From: Patiria pectinifera
Taxonomy: Eukaryota > Echinodermata > Asteroidea > Valvatida > Asterinidae
Length of the DNA: 64,000 nucleotides
NCBI GenBank assembly: GCA_029964075.1
Contig: CM057136.1
Span: 4,340,001-4,404,000 of the forward strand
Direction: 5' to 3'
Shown: piece by piece, positions 51,423 to 62,519 of the stretch
Numbering within the stretch: the stretch's first letter is position 1
Layout of the letters: the number at the start of each line of letters is the position of its first letter
Translations under genes and position numbers: made by a program
The notes under the pieces: generated by a model
The model's input: the letters and a program-made list of their open reading frames with translations, nothing else
Databases searched by the model: none
Told to the model about the DNA's origin: nothing

Positions 51423-51492
51423 GTCACGGTCATTGAATAAACACGTCCATAGGCCTACTCCGCAACCCTGGATTCCGCAACCCTGGATTTAC
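51423..51492 (-). promoter_or_regulatory. Conserved upstream block of copy 4
   Basis: Carries GTTTATTCAATGACCGTGAC (minus strand, from 51442) and the CCAGGGTTGC motif twice in tandem (51462-51474 and 51478-51491), about 125-190 bp upstream of the ATG. The duplication of the second motif is unique to this copy. Confidence 0.45.
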
Positions 51493-51654
51493 ACGGTCAA
51501 ACACAATTTGTTGTGTACTTTTCAGTGGGGTAGCACGGTCATTTTGATTGGGGGGCCGGGGGGGGGGCTGTTCAAAACCGACCATTATTCACACCGTAAC
51601 GGACAATAATGGGCCCAGGGCGATACGTGCGTCAAACAAAAAAACCTTGCAAAA

Positions 51655-52480
51655 AAACCTCAGTATTCATGAGCTTCAAATTCACCAAGTTGCTTACTGG
51701 CACAGTGACCCTATTATAACCTTATGGAAAATCATGTGAACAATGATAACGTTGTGATATTTAGCCCAGCAAACAAACACGGGGAAACGGGGTGTCTGTT
51801 AAATGGCGTAATTAGTGAAGGGTTGCCAAACGTGGGAGACTTGAAAAAAAGTTCAAGGCAATTCCCAAAATTATTGGAAAGAAAATTATAATGGAAAGAA
51901 AACATTTTGACATTGATATAATTATTGCAAGCCTACTTCTTTTCGGGGGGGGGGGGGTGAGGGGGATTTCCTTGAACTTATTCAAATGTCCCACGTTAGA
52001 CGACTCATCACCTAATTTAAGCCCAGTTTACGGACAACCAGCATGTTTTTCCCTGTTTTTTGGTTGCTGAGCTACGTATCACAATGTTATCATTGTTCAC
52101 ATGCTTTTCCAAAAGGTTTTAATAGGGTAGCTGTGGCAGGAAGCAACTTGGTGAAGCGGAAGCTATCGATACTGAGGTTTGGCAAGACTACTTGATGATA
52201 TCTGGAGACAAAAATGCGGGCAGTATTTGGGGTATGATGATAACCATTTTGGATCGTTACTATGTCCTCATAATTATCCAGTCAAATGCAGAAAAAAAAT
52301 GTTATTTAAGTCAAGGTGTAGAATCACCAAAATACACTTTTCAAAAAAAATTAACAACATTAAGAATATACCCAAATATGGGAATGAATATATTACACGA
52401 CAGGGATTAACAATTTATGCAAATTAGGTATATTTGGGTCAAAAATAAGGGTGGCATCCTTCTACATTTTCTTCTCCATC
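51655..52480. mobile_element. Second, left-truncated foldback element
   Basis: Collinear with the 49371 element from 'catgagcttcaaattcacca' (51669) through 'gtgatatttagcccag' (51753), the centre near 51940, and 'tgcaaattagg' (52418). The left outer arm is missing. Internal arms still pair, for example 'ttcaaggcaattcccaaaat' with 'gggggatttccttgaactt'. A G12 run marks the centre. Confidence 0.8.
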
Positions 52481-52626
52481 CTTTGACTGATTGATCTGAC
52501 ATGGTGGCCTGCTATTACCAAAAAATGCAGTCCAAAGTGTAATATTTCACTTTGGCTGGTCCACTAATAAGAAGAAAACAGACTAGCACTGCGTTTTAAT
52601 TTGTGTAGTTTCATAAAAGCAATAAC

Positions 52627-53249
52627 CTTCCGATGTGCCACTGTACTATTTTTCATAGTCGCTTCGCCGTAAAAAAGCAATTACTTGTTCATCCTGCGTT
52701 AAAAAAAATCTCATATTACATGTATTCCTAGTTCAAAGCAAGCCAAATAACATGGTAAGTGCCGCTTGAACCCTGGTTGAACCGGTGACCCAGCTTTTTG
52801 CAAAGCAAAGTGCTGCCCCAAGAGTCTCCCATTAAAGGGGCCTTTGAGGTCTGGGTTTTACCGCCAGACCTACCCAAGCAATCAATCATGCTATTGTTGC
52901 CTTGCCCCATTCAACAACACCATTTTTTATGAATTACTAAAGTGATGAATACAACATGATGTCATTCATAAATTTGTCTTGTTTTCTTGATATTCATTTT
53001 CCTTTATGAAAAAGACATCCTTTTGGGGGGGTGGTAAACAATCAATAGACATCGATGGCCAAATAAACAATCGACATGCTGGGATCGGAATATATTCAGA
53101 CACTATGGGAAAGTACTATGTTGACATATAAAGCCATAAAACGAAACAGCATTGGGGTTATTACACGAAATACAAGCGACTATGAAAAATAGTACGGACG
53201 CGCGTTCGTGTAAAAACAGTACAATTAAGTGGCACATCGGAAGGTTAAA
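52627..53249. mobile_element. MITE-like block with inverted ends
   Basis: 'aaccttccgatgtgccact' near 52628 recurs inverted at 53229-53249, and 'actatttttcatagtcgctt' near 52647 recurs inverted near 53180. The inner gap differs by an insertion in the right arm. No target duplication was identified. Confidence 0.7.
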
Positions 53250-53412
53250 AAAAAGTCCAGCATATCGTGTGACCTTATTATAAACGAGCGTGCGACACAG
53301 CGCCCTCTATTTCTCACTGGCACTTGGCATGAATGCGTCGTACGGTGCTCGTTGAAAAACCATGGCAAACGTATAAAATCTGGTCGAATTTAACAACGTA
53401 GAATGTCAAGAA

Positions 53413-54020
53413 AACATCGGGGGAGAAATAATTTTTTTGCTCCTTTATTTAACTTAGCCCAACTAGATTTCTCTTTTCTGTGCCTGCATTTTCCGCTTTT
53501 CTGTATTTATCGGAGGTCTTATCGCCGATAATATTGCGCCACTAACGCGTGGCCGCGCCGGTTTTCATGGCGTGCACGCTGATACCGCTCGGTACCATCC
53601 TCTCTTTTCGTGACGTTATATTTTTTCCCTATTTTTTTGTCTTTTTGAGCGTCCATGTTTGATAGCTTTTGTGTCGCAAAGGAAAATGTGACCGGGAAAA
53701 TTTGGGCCGAACACGTGATGTGAGTAGATCTATTCTAGTCATCATTTGAAGCAAAAAAATACAAAAAAAGGATATTTTTTTTTTGTAAGTTGATTTAATT
53801 TATTAACAGATGATTTATTTAATATGTTAATAACGTTAATCATTTTGTGTATGTTTCAATTCTTTTTAATTACATATGTTTGTTGAAAACACCGACAAGA
53901 TTGCCTCAGGATAAAGTTATACATGTACATTGTATGCACATAGTTGTGTATGACATTCTGGTGCACTGGTGGACTGGTTAAGAGTCTGGTTCACTAGTCC
54001 GGCTGGCAAGTACAACCCTG
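53413..54020. mobile_element. Remnant of the hAT family seen at 38435
   Basis: It ends in ccggctggcaagtacaaccctg, the inverse of a CAGGGTT hAT terminus, and shares interior sequence with 38661-38700. In the equivalent flank of copy 4 (39746-39772) only a short ctagtccggctggcc scar remains, so copy 4 has lost most of it. Confidence 0.6.
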
Positions 54021-54654
54021 ACCTTCACTCATTACCAAGATCCATTCGAGGCTTGGAAATTTAGGACCACAGCCTGGCCATTATTTTTTTCGTTTCGCGA
54101 ACAAGTACAATCTTTTCATTATACTGAACAGGACGACCTTAAATAGCTTATCATCGTTTACTATTAATCATTGTAGTTAGGGCATACAGTTACAACCCTT
54201 TAAACAAACAAATGCAGCTCGGGGTTACATGGAATACGTTTAAAATAGAAAAACCGTTTTTCCACCGGAAAAAAAATCTGCATCGTAAAGTCGAACGAAA
54301 AGAAAAACAGAAAGAAAAACAGACTATGCAGGTTTGTCAAGAACAAAACAAATTCCTGTCACTCTTTGTAGTACTGTCGAACAAGCTTTTTGTATTACGA
54401 AGAAAAAGCGCAATTATTATTGTTTATTTAGGGACGAACAGAGTTCCGCCAAATGCAACAACTTCTTGCTACATCGGTGACTTGAGCTGAGAAATTAAAA
54501 AGAAAACACCAGAGAATCAAACACTGTAAAATTAACAATTTTCTGCCAGATCCCATAGCGTATGCAAAGAAACAGATTGAAACTATACAGACGTTTAAAA
54601 TAGTATGCAGTCAACGGATGTCAAAGATTTAAGACGTGATGGTCTTAGTGGATT

Positions 54655-57507
54655 CTAAGGCTTATAACTATGTCCTTCAGGAAGATCTTTCTTTCCTGCG
54701 TCGGGGAAGATGATATTTTCGGGGTCAGCCCTGTACAGATCGGTATCCACACGCTCGAAGTAATCGGGAAACTTGAAGGCCTTCAACTGACTCAGGAAGC
54801 TCCTTGCAGCCTCCGAATCCTCTCCAACACCTTCCAGCTCTGCACGGAGGACGTACAGCAATCCAGGGCGCTTAGTGAACTTCTTATATAGACCCAAGTG
54901 AGAGATACCGAGATCTTTGGGAGCTTTCTGAAGGATGAAGTTAGCGCCCGAAGATTCCATCCAGTCTTTCTCAAAGGTTTCCTGAAGCGTGGCATCGTTT
55001 TCATCAGCGGCCTGGACAAAATGTTCAACCAATACAAAACTTGGCATTGTTGGCCATTCATGGTTACAAATCGAGAAAGGACTTATTGAAATATCATGAA
55101 AAAAAAACATGCGCCATGAGAATGTGCAACACAAAGACATTTGGAATGATACGCCTTTTCTTTGCTACATTGGTTTAATTTAGGCCCCTTTGTGTTATTT
55201 TGCTTTTAGATAAAACATGGGTACGGGCAAACTCACCTTGAATGATGTGATGATGAAGACGCCCTTGTCGTCTTTTGGCAGCCAGGGAGCTAGTGGCTTC
55301 CCAGTATTTGTTGTAATCTCAGTGTAGCCACCTTATAGATACGAATTGAAAGAAAATGATTTAAGCTCATAACTGAAATTGAGCAGCTCAATGATTTTTG
55401 TTCACTTGTCAATTTTGAACTTTGACCTCGTGATTAATTAACTGCTTGTCAATGCAGTCGAATGAACAAAAGGCTAATAGCAGTTATGGATCCGAACATC
55501 ACCAAAAGAAATGGAATCATCTAGTCAGATATAGCTGGTGCGATTGATGATCCATGCCTGCGACTATTTTTGGTTGTCTGTGATTCTTTGCGATTCAGAA
55601 TGATTGCTTAGTTTCACAACGATTCTGTTGCAATTTACAGGCCTTATTTGGAAAAGCCCATAAGGTTTTAAGCGCGGGTCAAATAGATATGCAGATTTTT
55701 CCTCTACATGTGGTTATTTTTTTAATCGTTATAAATTAATATAGAATCATTGTGGTTAACGATTAGGCCTATTCTTCCATTAAAGGCATTTTTTTACAAT
55801 TAAGATCTGATCCGAACCATGTCTGAAGTCCTACCTGGATAGGCCACGTTGTCTGCTGCCGTTGAGTCCTTCATCATTCTTATCCAAGCCTCTGATGGTT
55901 TGCTCTGCTGAAACCCCTCAAATGTTAGTCCGTCGAACGCAGCATGATTCACGTACTTGAAGGCACCTGTGAAGTAAGGATGAACAAAGAACGCGATTAA
56001 GTTGACTTTAATACAAAAATACGGCAGCTATATGCTAGGATAATAACATTGCGCATGGACGTCGCGAGGATTTTGTTGTTGGGGATGGTAATTAGCACAC
56101 ACCATTACGGCACGTGTTGAACATCATTGCACGATGGAGGCGCTGGTGCGGAGTGTCATGGCCTAGCGGTTAAGAACACCGGCATGCTCTGGTGTTTCAT
56201 AGGCAACAGTGATGTGGGTTCGAGCCCGTAAAGGGCCTGCCACATTATATGCGCTCTCATAGGAGACCTTACGGCGACCCATTTTTTTTCATAAATTTAA
56301 CAATCGCAGCGAGGACGCAATAAAATGACAACTTTCTGTCTCAAAGAAGCTCAAGCTACGCTCATACTGTGCTCTTCCCGCGCTTACGATGCGTTCAACT
56401 CGCTCTCTATGCGCCCCTGTCAAGCCCAATTACTCGATCTAGTCGCTGCCGCTGCGCTGTCACTGCGCCCACACTACGCTCTGCTCGCTGTTGATACGTC
56501 CTAGTAGCATGCGTCGCGCTCTCTCTTCGACCAAAATACGCTCATGTGACGTCACTTGCACTGTATAAATACCACGACAAAACGGTCAATACACAGTCCA
56601 GTTTCAAAATTATTCTACAAGTTCATCACAGTCTCATGGGGACTACATCCACTGCCTTGCGCGCCTATAGGCTGCCTCAACGCCACTTCAATGTCGCACA
56701 GCGCCCAAGATGCGTCATTACGGCGCTCTGGCCAGAGCGCAGAGGTGTTGCGATTGTTTTGAGCATGTTCAAAGACCTTGGCGCTCATCGGAGACAATAA
56801 AGACCCTCTGGCGCCCATCTGGCGACCTATGTAGTTGTCGCTGCGATCTAGTAGCCCCAACTATTTTTCAAGAACCCAGTGACACTTATCGCTAAGAGAA
56901 GGGGTTTGCCCTGGTGTTTCTGGTCTCCTGTATAAACTCCCACGTGGAGTATTAAGGAGATGAACCAACCAAGAACCAAGAAGAACCAACTTTCATACGG
57001 AGATCCGGAAGTGCCACACAACATGTTGAGATACTAAAATAAATTTATCGCGGGATGACAGCATATAGTTCGTGAGATGTCGACAAAAACTCATCCCGTA
57101 TGATATTTTAATATAGGATACATCCTCTGAACCCTGATCCTGTACAGGATTGGATTTTACCCATAGAGCGCCCGACCCGTGCAGAAGCAAAGGGGTTCCT
57201 AACTATCCTTGTCGGATCCGGGAATAACACGGACATTTCGGATGGTAGACCCAAGAGAGGGGTGATCATAAGCCCAGAAATATGTGGTAAAAAGGCATTC
57301 CAAATTTGGCCTTGTTTGGCGCACATAACATAACAAAAAATGTACTACCGTACCATCAGGGTTCAAGTTGCGATGGAGTTGGGTTGATATGTAGTCCTTG
57401 TTGGTCTTTACATAGTTGGCTGCTTGTAACCAACTGTTTACGAATCCTGCTGGGGCGATCTTCTCGAAGAAGTTCCAGATGTAATACAGTTTGGTAGTGC
57501 CTGCCAT
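54655..57507 (-). CDS. Copy 5: two-domain ABM-like protein, 245 aa
   Basis: Most compact member. Exons: 57354-57507 (51 codons plus one base), 55835-55966, 55237-55331 and 54655-55011 (stop TAG), 738 coding bases. Donors GTACGG, GTAGGA, GTGAGT; acceptors TTCACAG, TCTATAAG, TTGTCCAG; intron phases 1, 1, 0. Residues 5-95 match the ABM pattern: a first strand and helix (YYIWNFFEKIAPAGFVNSW), TQLHRNLNPDG, FKYVNHAAFDG and YPG. A linker (96-116) leads to the second unit: GVFIITSF, LQETFEKDW, LGLYKKF, PGLLYVLRAELEG, then FPDYFERVDTDLYR. ABM proteins usually have one domain of about 100 residues; the fused pair resembles eukaryotic tandem ABM proteins. Related enzymes degrade haem or oxidise or cyclise small aromatics; which applies here is unknown. 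No secretion signal. It is the 5'-most member of the array. Confidence 0.88.
56154..56245 (+). mobile_element. tRNA-derived SINE head (Leu/Ser-like)
   Basis: It holds a pol III A box (TGGCCTAGCGGTTAAG) and B box (GGTTCGAGCCC) at tRNA spacing, with an anticodon-arm-like hairpin ACACC/GGTGT and a long variable region as in class II tRNAs. The acceptor stem does not pair well and a T run follows only near 56282, so it is a tRNA-derived promoter rather than a functional tRNA gene. Confidence 0.7.
56154..56997 (+). mobile_element. 844-bp insertion with tRNA-like head, TATA box and AATAAA
   Basis: Copies 2-4 lack this DNA at the corresponding point of intron 1 ('gcgctgttcc...tacggagat'). The insertion is flanked by a 5-bp duplication cggag (56149-56153 and 56998-57002) and begins TGTCATGG. 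It contains a CRE-like GTGACGTCAC (56545), TATAAATA (56563) and CAATAAAG (56797), and ends in AACCAA-rich repeats. The layout mixes SINE and LTR hallmarks; a solo LTR or a composite retroposon are both possible. Confidence 0.65.
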
Positions 57508-57605
57508 TTTGTACGTACGTGCGATCGTGGAGTGGACTCAATTGAATCTGGGAATGATCAGGGCGGGGTGAGAATAACCTAGCTCGGCCGCAACGATCGA
57601 TCTAT

Positions 57606-57655
57606 AGTCATCGAGCAAACAAGTACAGGCGTCATGTATACACAACCCTGGAAAC
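57606..57655 (-). promoter_or_regulatory. Conserved upstream block of copy 5
   Basis: GTTTGCTCGATGACTATAG and CCAGGGTTGTG lie about 100-146 bp upstream of the ATG. The second motif has lost the AAAT extension seen in copies 2-4. Confidence 0.4.
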
Positions 57656-58246
57656 ACGGGCCTCTGTACACTCAAGCATTATGCAATACTTATCTTGGCC
57701 AACCTGTCAGTGTGTTTTCTTCGTATCAGTGTTCTAGCATTGCATAATAACTGAGCAGAATTTCGTATTTCAGGCTTCGATCCAGATTGTGGGGGGGGGG
57801 CAAATGTGTTTTCCCTTATCCTTTTTATACGCGGCCAAAGGATCGAGGATTCACTGCTACAACGAATACAGAGCATGATAAATGGGGTGGATATGGTTGC
57901 AATTAGATGTATGGAAGGTCAATGAGACCATAGAGAGGGACATTTCTCTGTTGTACTCACTGTGGCAATTAATGAAAAAGGCATTTTGAAAGGGGAGGGG
58001 CGGGGTGAAAGTATAAACAACAATTGCTTTGTCGTCACCTGTCCTAAAGAAAACCCAAAAAAATCAGGCCATGCAGTCTATGCAGATGTACGTATTGACT
58101 GACTTTCGATTACGTAATGGTGCAGCTGATGAGCTCTTACCCAAGGACTGATATCCACTGAGCAAACAAGCTTGATGTTTGCGGTTACAGATGTTTGAGT
58201 ACAATTTCAGCTATCGGGAAAAAGACCAGGGCACCGTTCGAGCCCT

Positions 58247-59248
58247 GTCCGCACTGGACTTTTTTTGGTCAAACTAACCGAGACTATGGGTACTTTTCCC
58301 ATTTTAAGTCCAGTGCGGACAGCCTAGGACGTTTCCTCTCGGTTACTTTTCCTGAGTCCAGCGGTTACTTTTTTTACTGGCCAACTGCTGCCCAGGAAAA
58401 CTTCCCACGCGCCCAGGAAAACTGACCAGGTCACTTTTCCCGAGACGATAAGTTCAGTGCGGACAGTGCGAGTCGGTAAAAGCGGCTCAGGAAAGCGTAC
58501 ATCCGGCCCGAGCGCACTGTTATGCATACAGAGACCGCACGAACCTGCACGTGCAGTGGCCGAACATTTTGTAGAAACACGCTGCGGTGTATCATCAAGT
58601 CCGAGCGGTAAAATCTCGTTAAAATATATATTTCAACGGACAAATACATACACAGAGAAGAGAGATCACGTTCTGAGAATTAATTTGCGGAAATTCTCTT
58701 TCTCCACCGATGTATGTTATTTTCTACGATCCAAATTCGTCCTGATACGCTACTAGTCATACACGGAACATCAAGGTCCGGTACCGTACGTAGGCCGTAG
58801 TCACTGGTTCCTGGCCCACATCATAGCTTCGATTCTGTAAGCATGCGATGGGAACCAACGAATACTGATGGCACTGCTGCCGCACGGAACATCGTACAGC
58901 GGCATGGCTTCGACGACGTGCATCACAAATGCGTCAGAATTATAGGCCTTTTCGTCAAGATTTAGCGTGTCAAGATGAAATAATATCGTGTAAACGATTA
59001 TGTTGTGCATGCAAATGGCGTGTGTAATATTACTGTGCGTATCGGCGGCTGAAAATGTGATCGGCAATTTGTTTTCTGTGTACGGTGAGTCATTATACTG
59101 ACACTGTGACAGCTCGGTTACTTTTCCCACGCGGTCTGGGTAAATTTTCCCGTGTCGAAAGTCCAAGTGCGGACAGTGGTCACATTTGACCATTTCTCAT
59201 TTTACCATCGTCTCGGTAAAACCTTCCAAAAAAAAGTCCAGTGCGGAC
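58247..59248. mobile_element. MITE with GTCCGCACTGGACTTTTT ends
   Basis: Inverted termini GTCCGCACTGGACTTTTTTT extend to related secondary inverted copies (AAGTCCAGTGCGGAC near 58302; CCACTGTCCGCACTTGGAC inverted near 59160). Many subterminal copies of GGTTACTTTTCC/CACTTTTCCC occur at both ends. No target duplication or transposase was found; open frames inside lack any motif. Confidence 0.85.
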
Positions 59249-59330
59249 TTATAGACAGATATACATGCAGATAATAATTAATGAAAAAACAATTAACACT
59301 GTGTCTTGACCTTCGGATTCTGACCATTCA

Positions 59331-59485
59331 GAGCTCGCCTTCAATCGTGTCTTTATTGGTGTATTATGCATCATTTTTGTGGATTATGTTCGTTTGAAGT
59401 GCTCAAAATCTAATTAAGAAGGTTGTTTTTTAAGCTAACCGGTTGACGTTTTAGCTCGGTGACTGCTCAGAGAAAACAGTATTCT
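59331..59485. repeat. Direct repeat partner of 60545-60690
   Basis: Both copies share 'gtgtattatg', 'agtgctcaaaatctaa', 'ctaaccggttga-gttt' and 'cagtattcta / cgatattcta' in the same order, diverged by indels. No coding potential. Confidence 0.7.
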
Positions 59486-59663
59486 AGCATCTTGATTTAA
59501 ATGTTGCCGAGTCATGTTTGGAATTGCGCCCGAAATTGGTGTACGGCCCGGGGACATTATTCTCATTCAGTAGATTGCAGCTATATACACGATGTCGCGC
59601 ACTGAACCAACGAGTTATACTATAGCAATCACTAAGGGCGCGTGTGCGTCATCATGCCGTCAT

Positions 59664-59967
59664 GGGCCGTATTCACGAGTCGGCCATATTGAATTAAAAG
59701 TTAGGTAAAATCTTAAACTTTGAAACTTGCGAAGAGAAATGAAAGCAAGTTAATTCATAATAAATTCCAGGCTGCTTAATTCAATGAATATTTTAAAATT
59801 TGTAATTAAACATTTCCAAATGTTTAAAGCCTTTTTAAAAAAATGACACTAAAATAAGGCTGCATTGTGCCTGCATTAATAGTCTGGCGCCATCCCGTTC
59901 AACAGTTAACAATAAATGAAATACATTAAGGGAACTCAACGAAAATGGCCAACTCGTGAATAAGGTC
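59664..59967. mobile_element. Short MITE, 24-bp inverted ends
   Basis: GGGCCGTATTCACGAGTCGG and GACCTTATTCACGAGTTGG are inverted across 304 bp. A small hairpin 'attcacggcttcgccgaat' follows immediately. Target duplication unclear. Confidence 0.75.
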
Positions 59968-60712
59968 TTATTCACGGCTTCGCCGAATACTCGAACTACA
60001 AACGGAAATCTCTAAAAATGCGTCGATAGACGCATTGTTGGAACTGGCCTTCTTTCATTGTTTTCTTCAAAATGACAGCCTGCCAGAAAGAAACTTTTCA
60101 CAAGGAGTTATAGCCCATTAGCTACTATATCTTCAAACAAAGTATGTTTTTCAACAATTATTTCGTCAGTTACTTTTTGGATAGCTGCAAATGGACTGTG
60201 TACCTTTAACCCGATGTACAAAAACATGGCAACAATTTACCGACCTACGACTTTTGCCAAATTTCTGCTCGAAACGACGTCACAATTATCTTTTAACGGC
60301 GGCTCCTAATAATAGCTGGCCCGCGGGGTGACATACAATTTACATACGTTCGTGTTGTTCTGAACGTTTGATCCTCTATATAGATCAAGTTGCAACTGCA
60401 TGTTTTCAGACATGCACATTTTGAAGATCTGGCAGGAGCTTCTACATGTCACATGTCACCTGTCTGTCTGTTCCCGAAAATTTACCAAAAATAATTGACT
60501 AAAAATAATTGACCAAAAATAAATTGACCAAATTAATTGACCAAAAGTCATTTTTATTGTGTGTATTATGTTCTTTTGAAGCAACAAAAAAGTGCTCAAA
60601 ATCTAAAGAAGGGTGCTCAAAAACTAACCGGTTGAAGTTTGAGCTCAGTGAATGCTGTGTATTCCGAAAAACGATATTCTATGACCAAAATTAAAAGACC
60701 AAAAACAATTAT

Positions 60713-60755
60713 TGTTGCTGCTGCTGCTGCTGCGGCTGCTGCTGTTGTTGTTGTT
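60713..60755. repeat. CTG/GTT trinucleotide repeat
   Basis: About six CTG units, an interruption (CGG), three more CTG and then four to five GTT units. Confidence 0.95.
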
Positions 60756-60842
60756 CAAGGAGATTCCCAAAATTAGTAAGACAACGTTTCGACCAGACAT
60801 AATTTTTGTAAGAATCTCATGTTTGGGGGGATTTCCTTGAAT
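60755..60842. mobile_element. Core fragment of the foldback family
   Basis: 'caaggagattcccaaaatta' and 'ggggggatttccttgaattt' face each other, as at the centres of the elements at 49371 and 51655. Outer arms are absent. Confidence 0.65.
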
Positions 60843-61159
60843 TTCCAATTTGCGTACACCTCTTTAATTCCAAAAATTATAAAATGTAGACAGTGTTTGT
60901 TTTTTCTCCGGACGCTTGGCCTCTGAAAATCAAGGGGGGGGGGGGGCTCGTACCATACTTTCAATGGGGACTATTCACACTATAGGCTACATAATGCTGT
61001 ACAAATACCCCTAAACAAGCTGGCTATCACCGTATCTTGTGCACAAGCAGACGTATATATAAACCAGTATAATTTTGTTGGGTGTCAGAGCGGGGGGGGG
61101 GTTCGAATTATTTTTACTTAATTTCTATGAAGAAAAAAATTAGACAGACCTGAGAGGGT

Positions 61160-61475
61160 TTATCCGCGCCCGGCCCGCTTTATACGAAAAACCAAGACGG
61201 CAAGACGGTACAGAGCCTGAATCAGGCCGGTGCTGGCCCTCTTACCACAAACCAAAACGGCCAGACTGATCCGGAATACAGCCTGAATCGGGCCAGCGCT
61301 GGGCCGCTCACGACAAAACAAACGGCAAGACGGTACAAAGACTGAATCGGGCCAGCACTGCGCCTCTCAACGCTTACGACAAACCAAAACGGCAATACGG
61401 AATTCAACCTGAATCGGGCCAGTATTTTCCCTCTCACGACAAATGAAAGCGGCAAGACGGTACAGAGGCTGAACG
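61160..61475. repeat. Minisatellite of about 66 bp, four to five units
   Basis: Units share 'cctgaatcgggccag', 'cacgacaaa' and 'ggcaagacgg'. GC-rich relative to surroundings. Confidence 0.85.
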
Positions 61476-61490
61476 AGTTTCAATTCCATT

Positions 61491-61706
61491 TTGTTTTTTG
61501 GTTCTCAATACAAAGATCTGTTTAAGAAGAGCAGTCAAACCGATGATGAAGAGATCCAAGTGGCTATAGTTGGCGGCAGCGACAGACATTACACAGATGG
61601 AGAAAAGGATCAGCAAGCACCAGAGGAGTGTACAATATTTGTGCTAGATGATGAGTGGTTTGGAACAACCGACGGAACACAAGTACAGAAGTTATATTTG
61701 ATGTGA
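61491..61706 (+). CDS. Candidate terminal exon, unidentified acidic peptide
   Basis: A pyrimidine-rich stretch (ttttgttttttggttctc) and a CAAAG near 61512 could be a splice acceptor. The frame ends at TGA 61704-61706 and reads sensibly as an acidic globular tail (IQVAIVGGSDRHYTDGE, FVLDDEWFGTTDG). The Met at 61491 has no supporting context. I recognise no domain. It may be the last exon of a gene starting outside the view, or chance. Confidence 0.3.
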   Translation: MFFGSQYKDLFKKSSQTDDEEIQVAIVGGSDRHYTDGEKDQQAPEECTIFVLDDEWFGTTDGTQVQKLYLM

Positions 61707-62519
61707 TCCAATAGACCTGCACATCCCCGTTTAAGGATAAATTGTGGACAGTAAATTTGTTTTGTGTGTGTGGATGTGCTTAACCATCAATTACTTGCCC
61801 CCGTTTAATTACAAAGATTTTGGTGCTCTCTGTACAAACCAGTGGGGGTAATTTTGATTCCAATTATCATCGAGGTTTGGAATTGAGACAAATAAGAAGT
61901 TTCTTGCTGCCTGCAGAAATGTGTATCCTCGAAGAGACCATCATGTGTCTTCCGTGTCATTACATGATAAAATATGCCAAACGAAATTCCAGATGATGAA
62001 AAACGCGCAGTGTACGTGTAGCATTCAGCAACTCAAAGATTTAACTTAACATTTTAGATGTTGAAATAATTTTAGGAAATATGTGGATGTGCCAAAAAAA
62101 TAAGTACCGTATAATTGTTTACAAAATATACTACAAGTTATCCCATAACTAATTATTCTTCTTTTTATGCAAGGGTGTAGATTGATGAAAACAACTTTTA
62201 AAGCACTTACAATGACTGGAATGCATGTCCTTTTTTTTTTACAAACCAGTATGGACTGCTGTGTACATAATTTCTTGCCGTGACTAGGGATGGCAACCCT
62301 GCTAGGATAAAAAAAAAAAAAACCGAAGACGTCCATATTTTGCTGCTGAAATCGTGGATTTTATTTTATAGTTCAATTTTTTTTACAATAATAGTTCCAG
62401 GGTTTCCATTCTAGCAGGAGGTGGCATTCCTAAAATATGCAATATTATGTCTTATAAAAACAGTCGATGTCTGAATCATTTTTTGAGGTTGTTTCTATAT
62501 AGTCCAGCGGATATGTGAA

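Noticed and set aside
56154-56245. A functional tRNA gene
   Set aside because: A and B boxes are good, but the acceptor stem does not pair and it lies inside an insertion.
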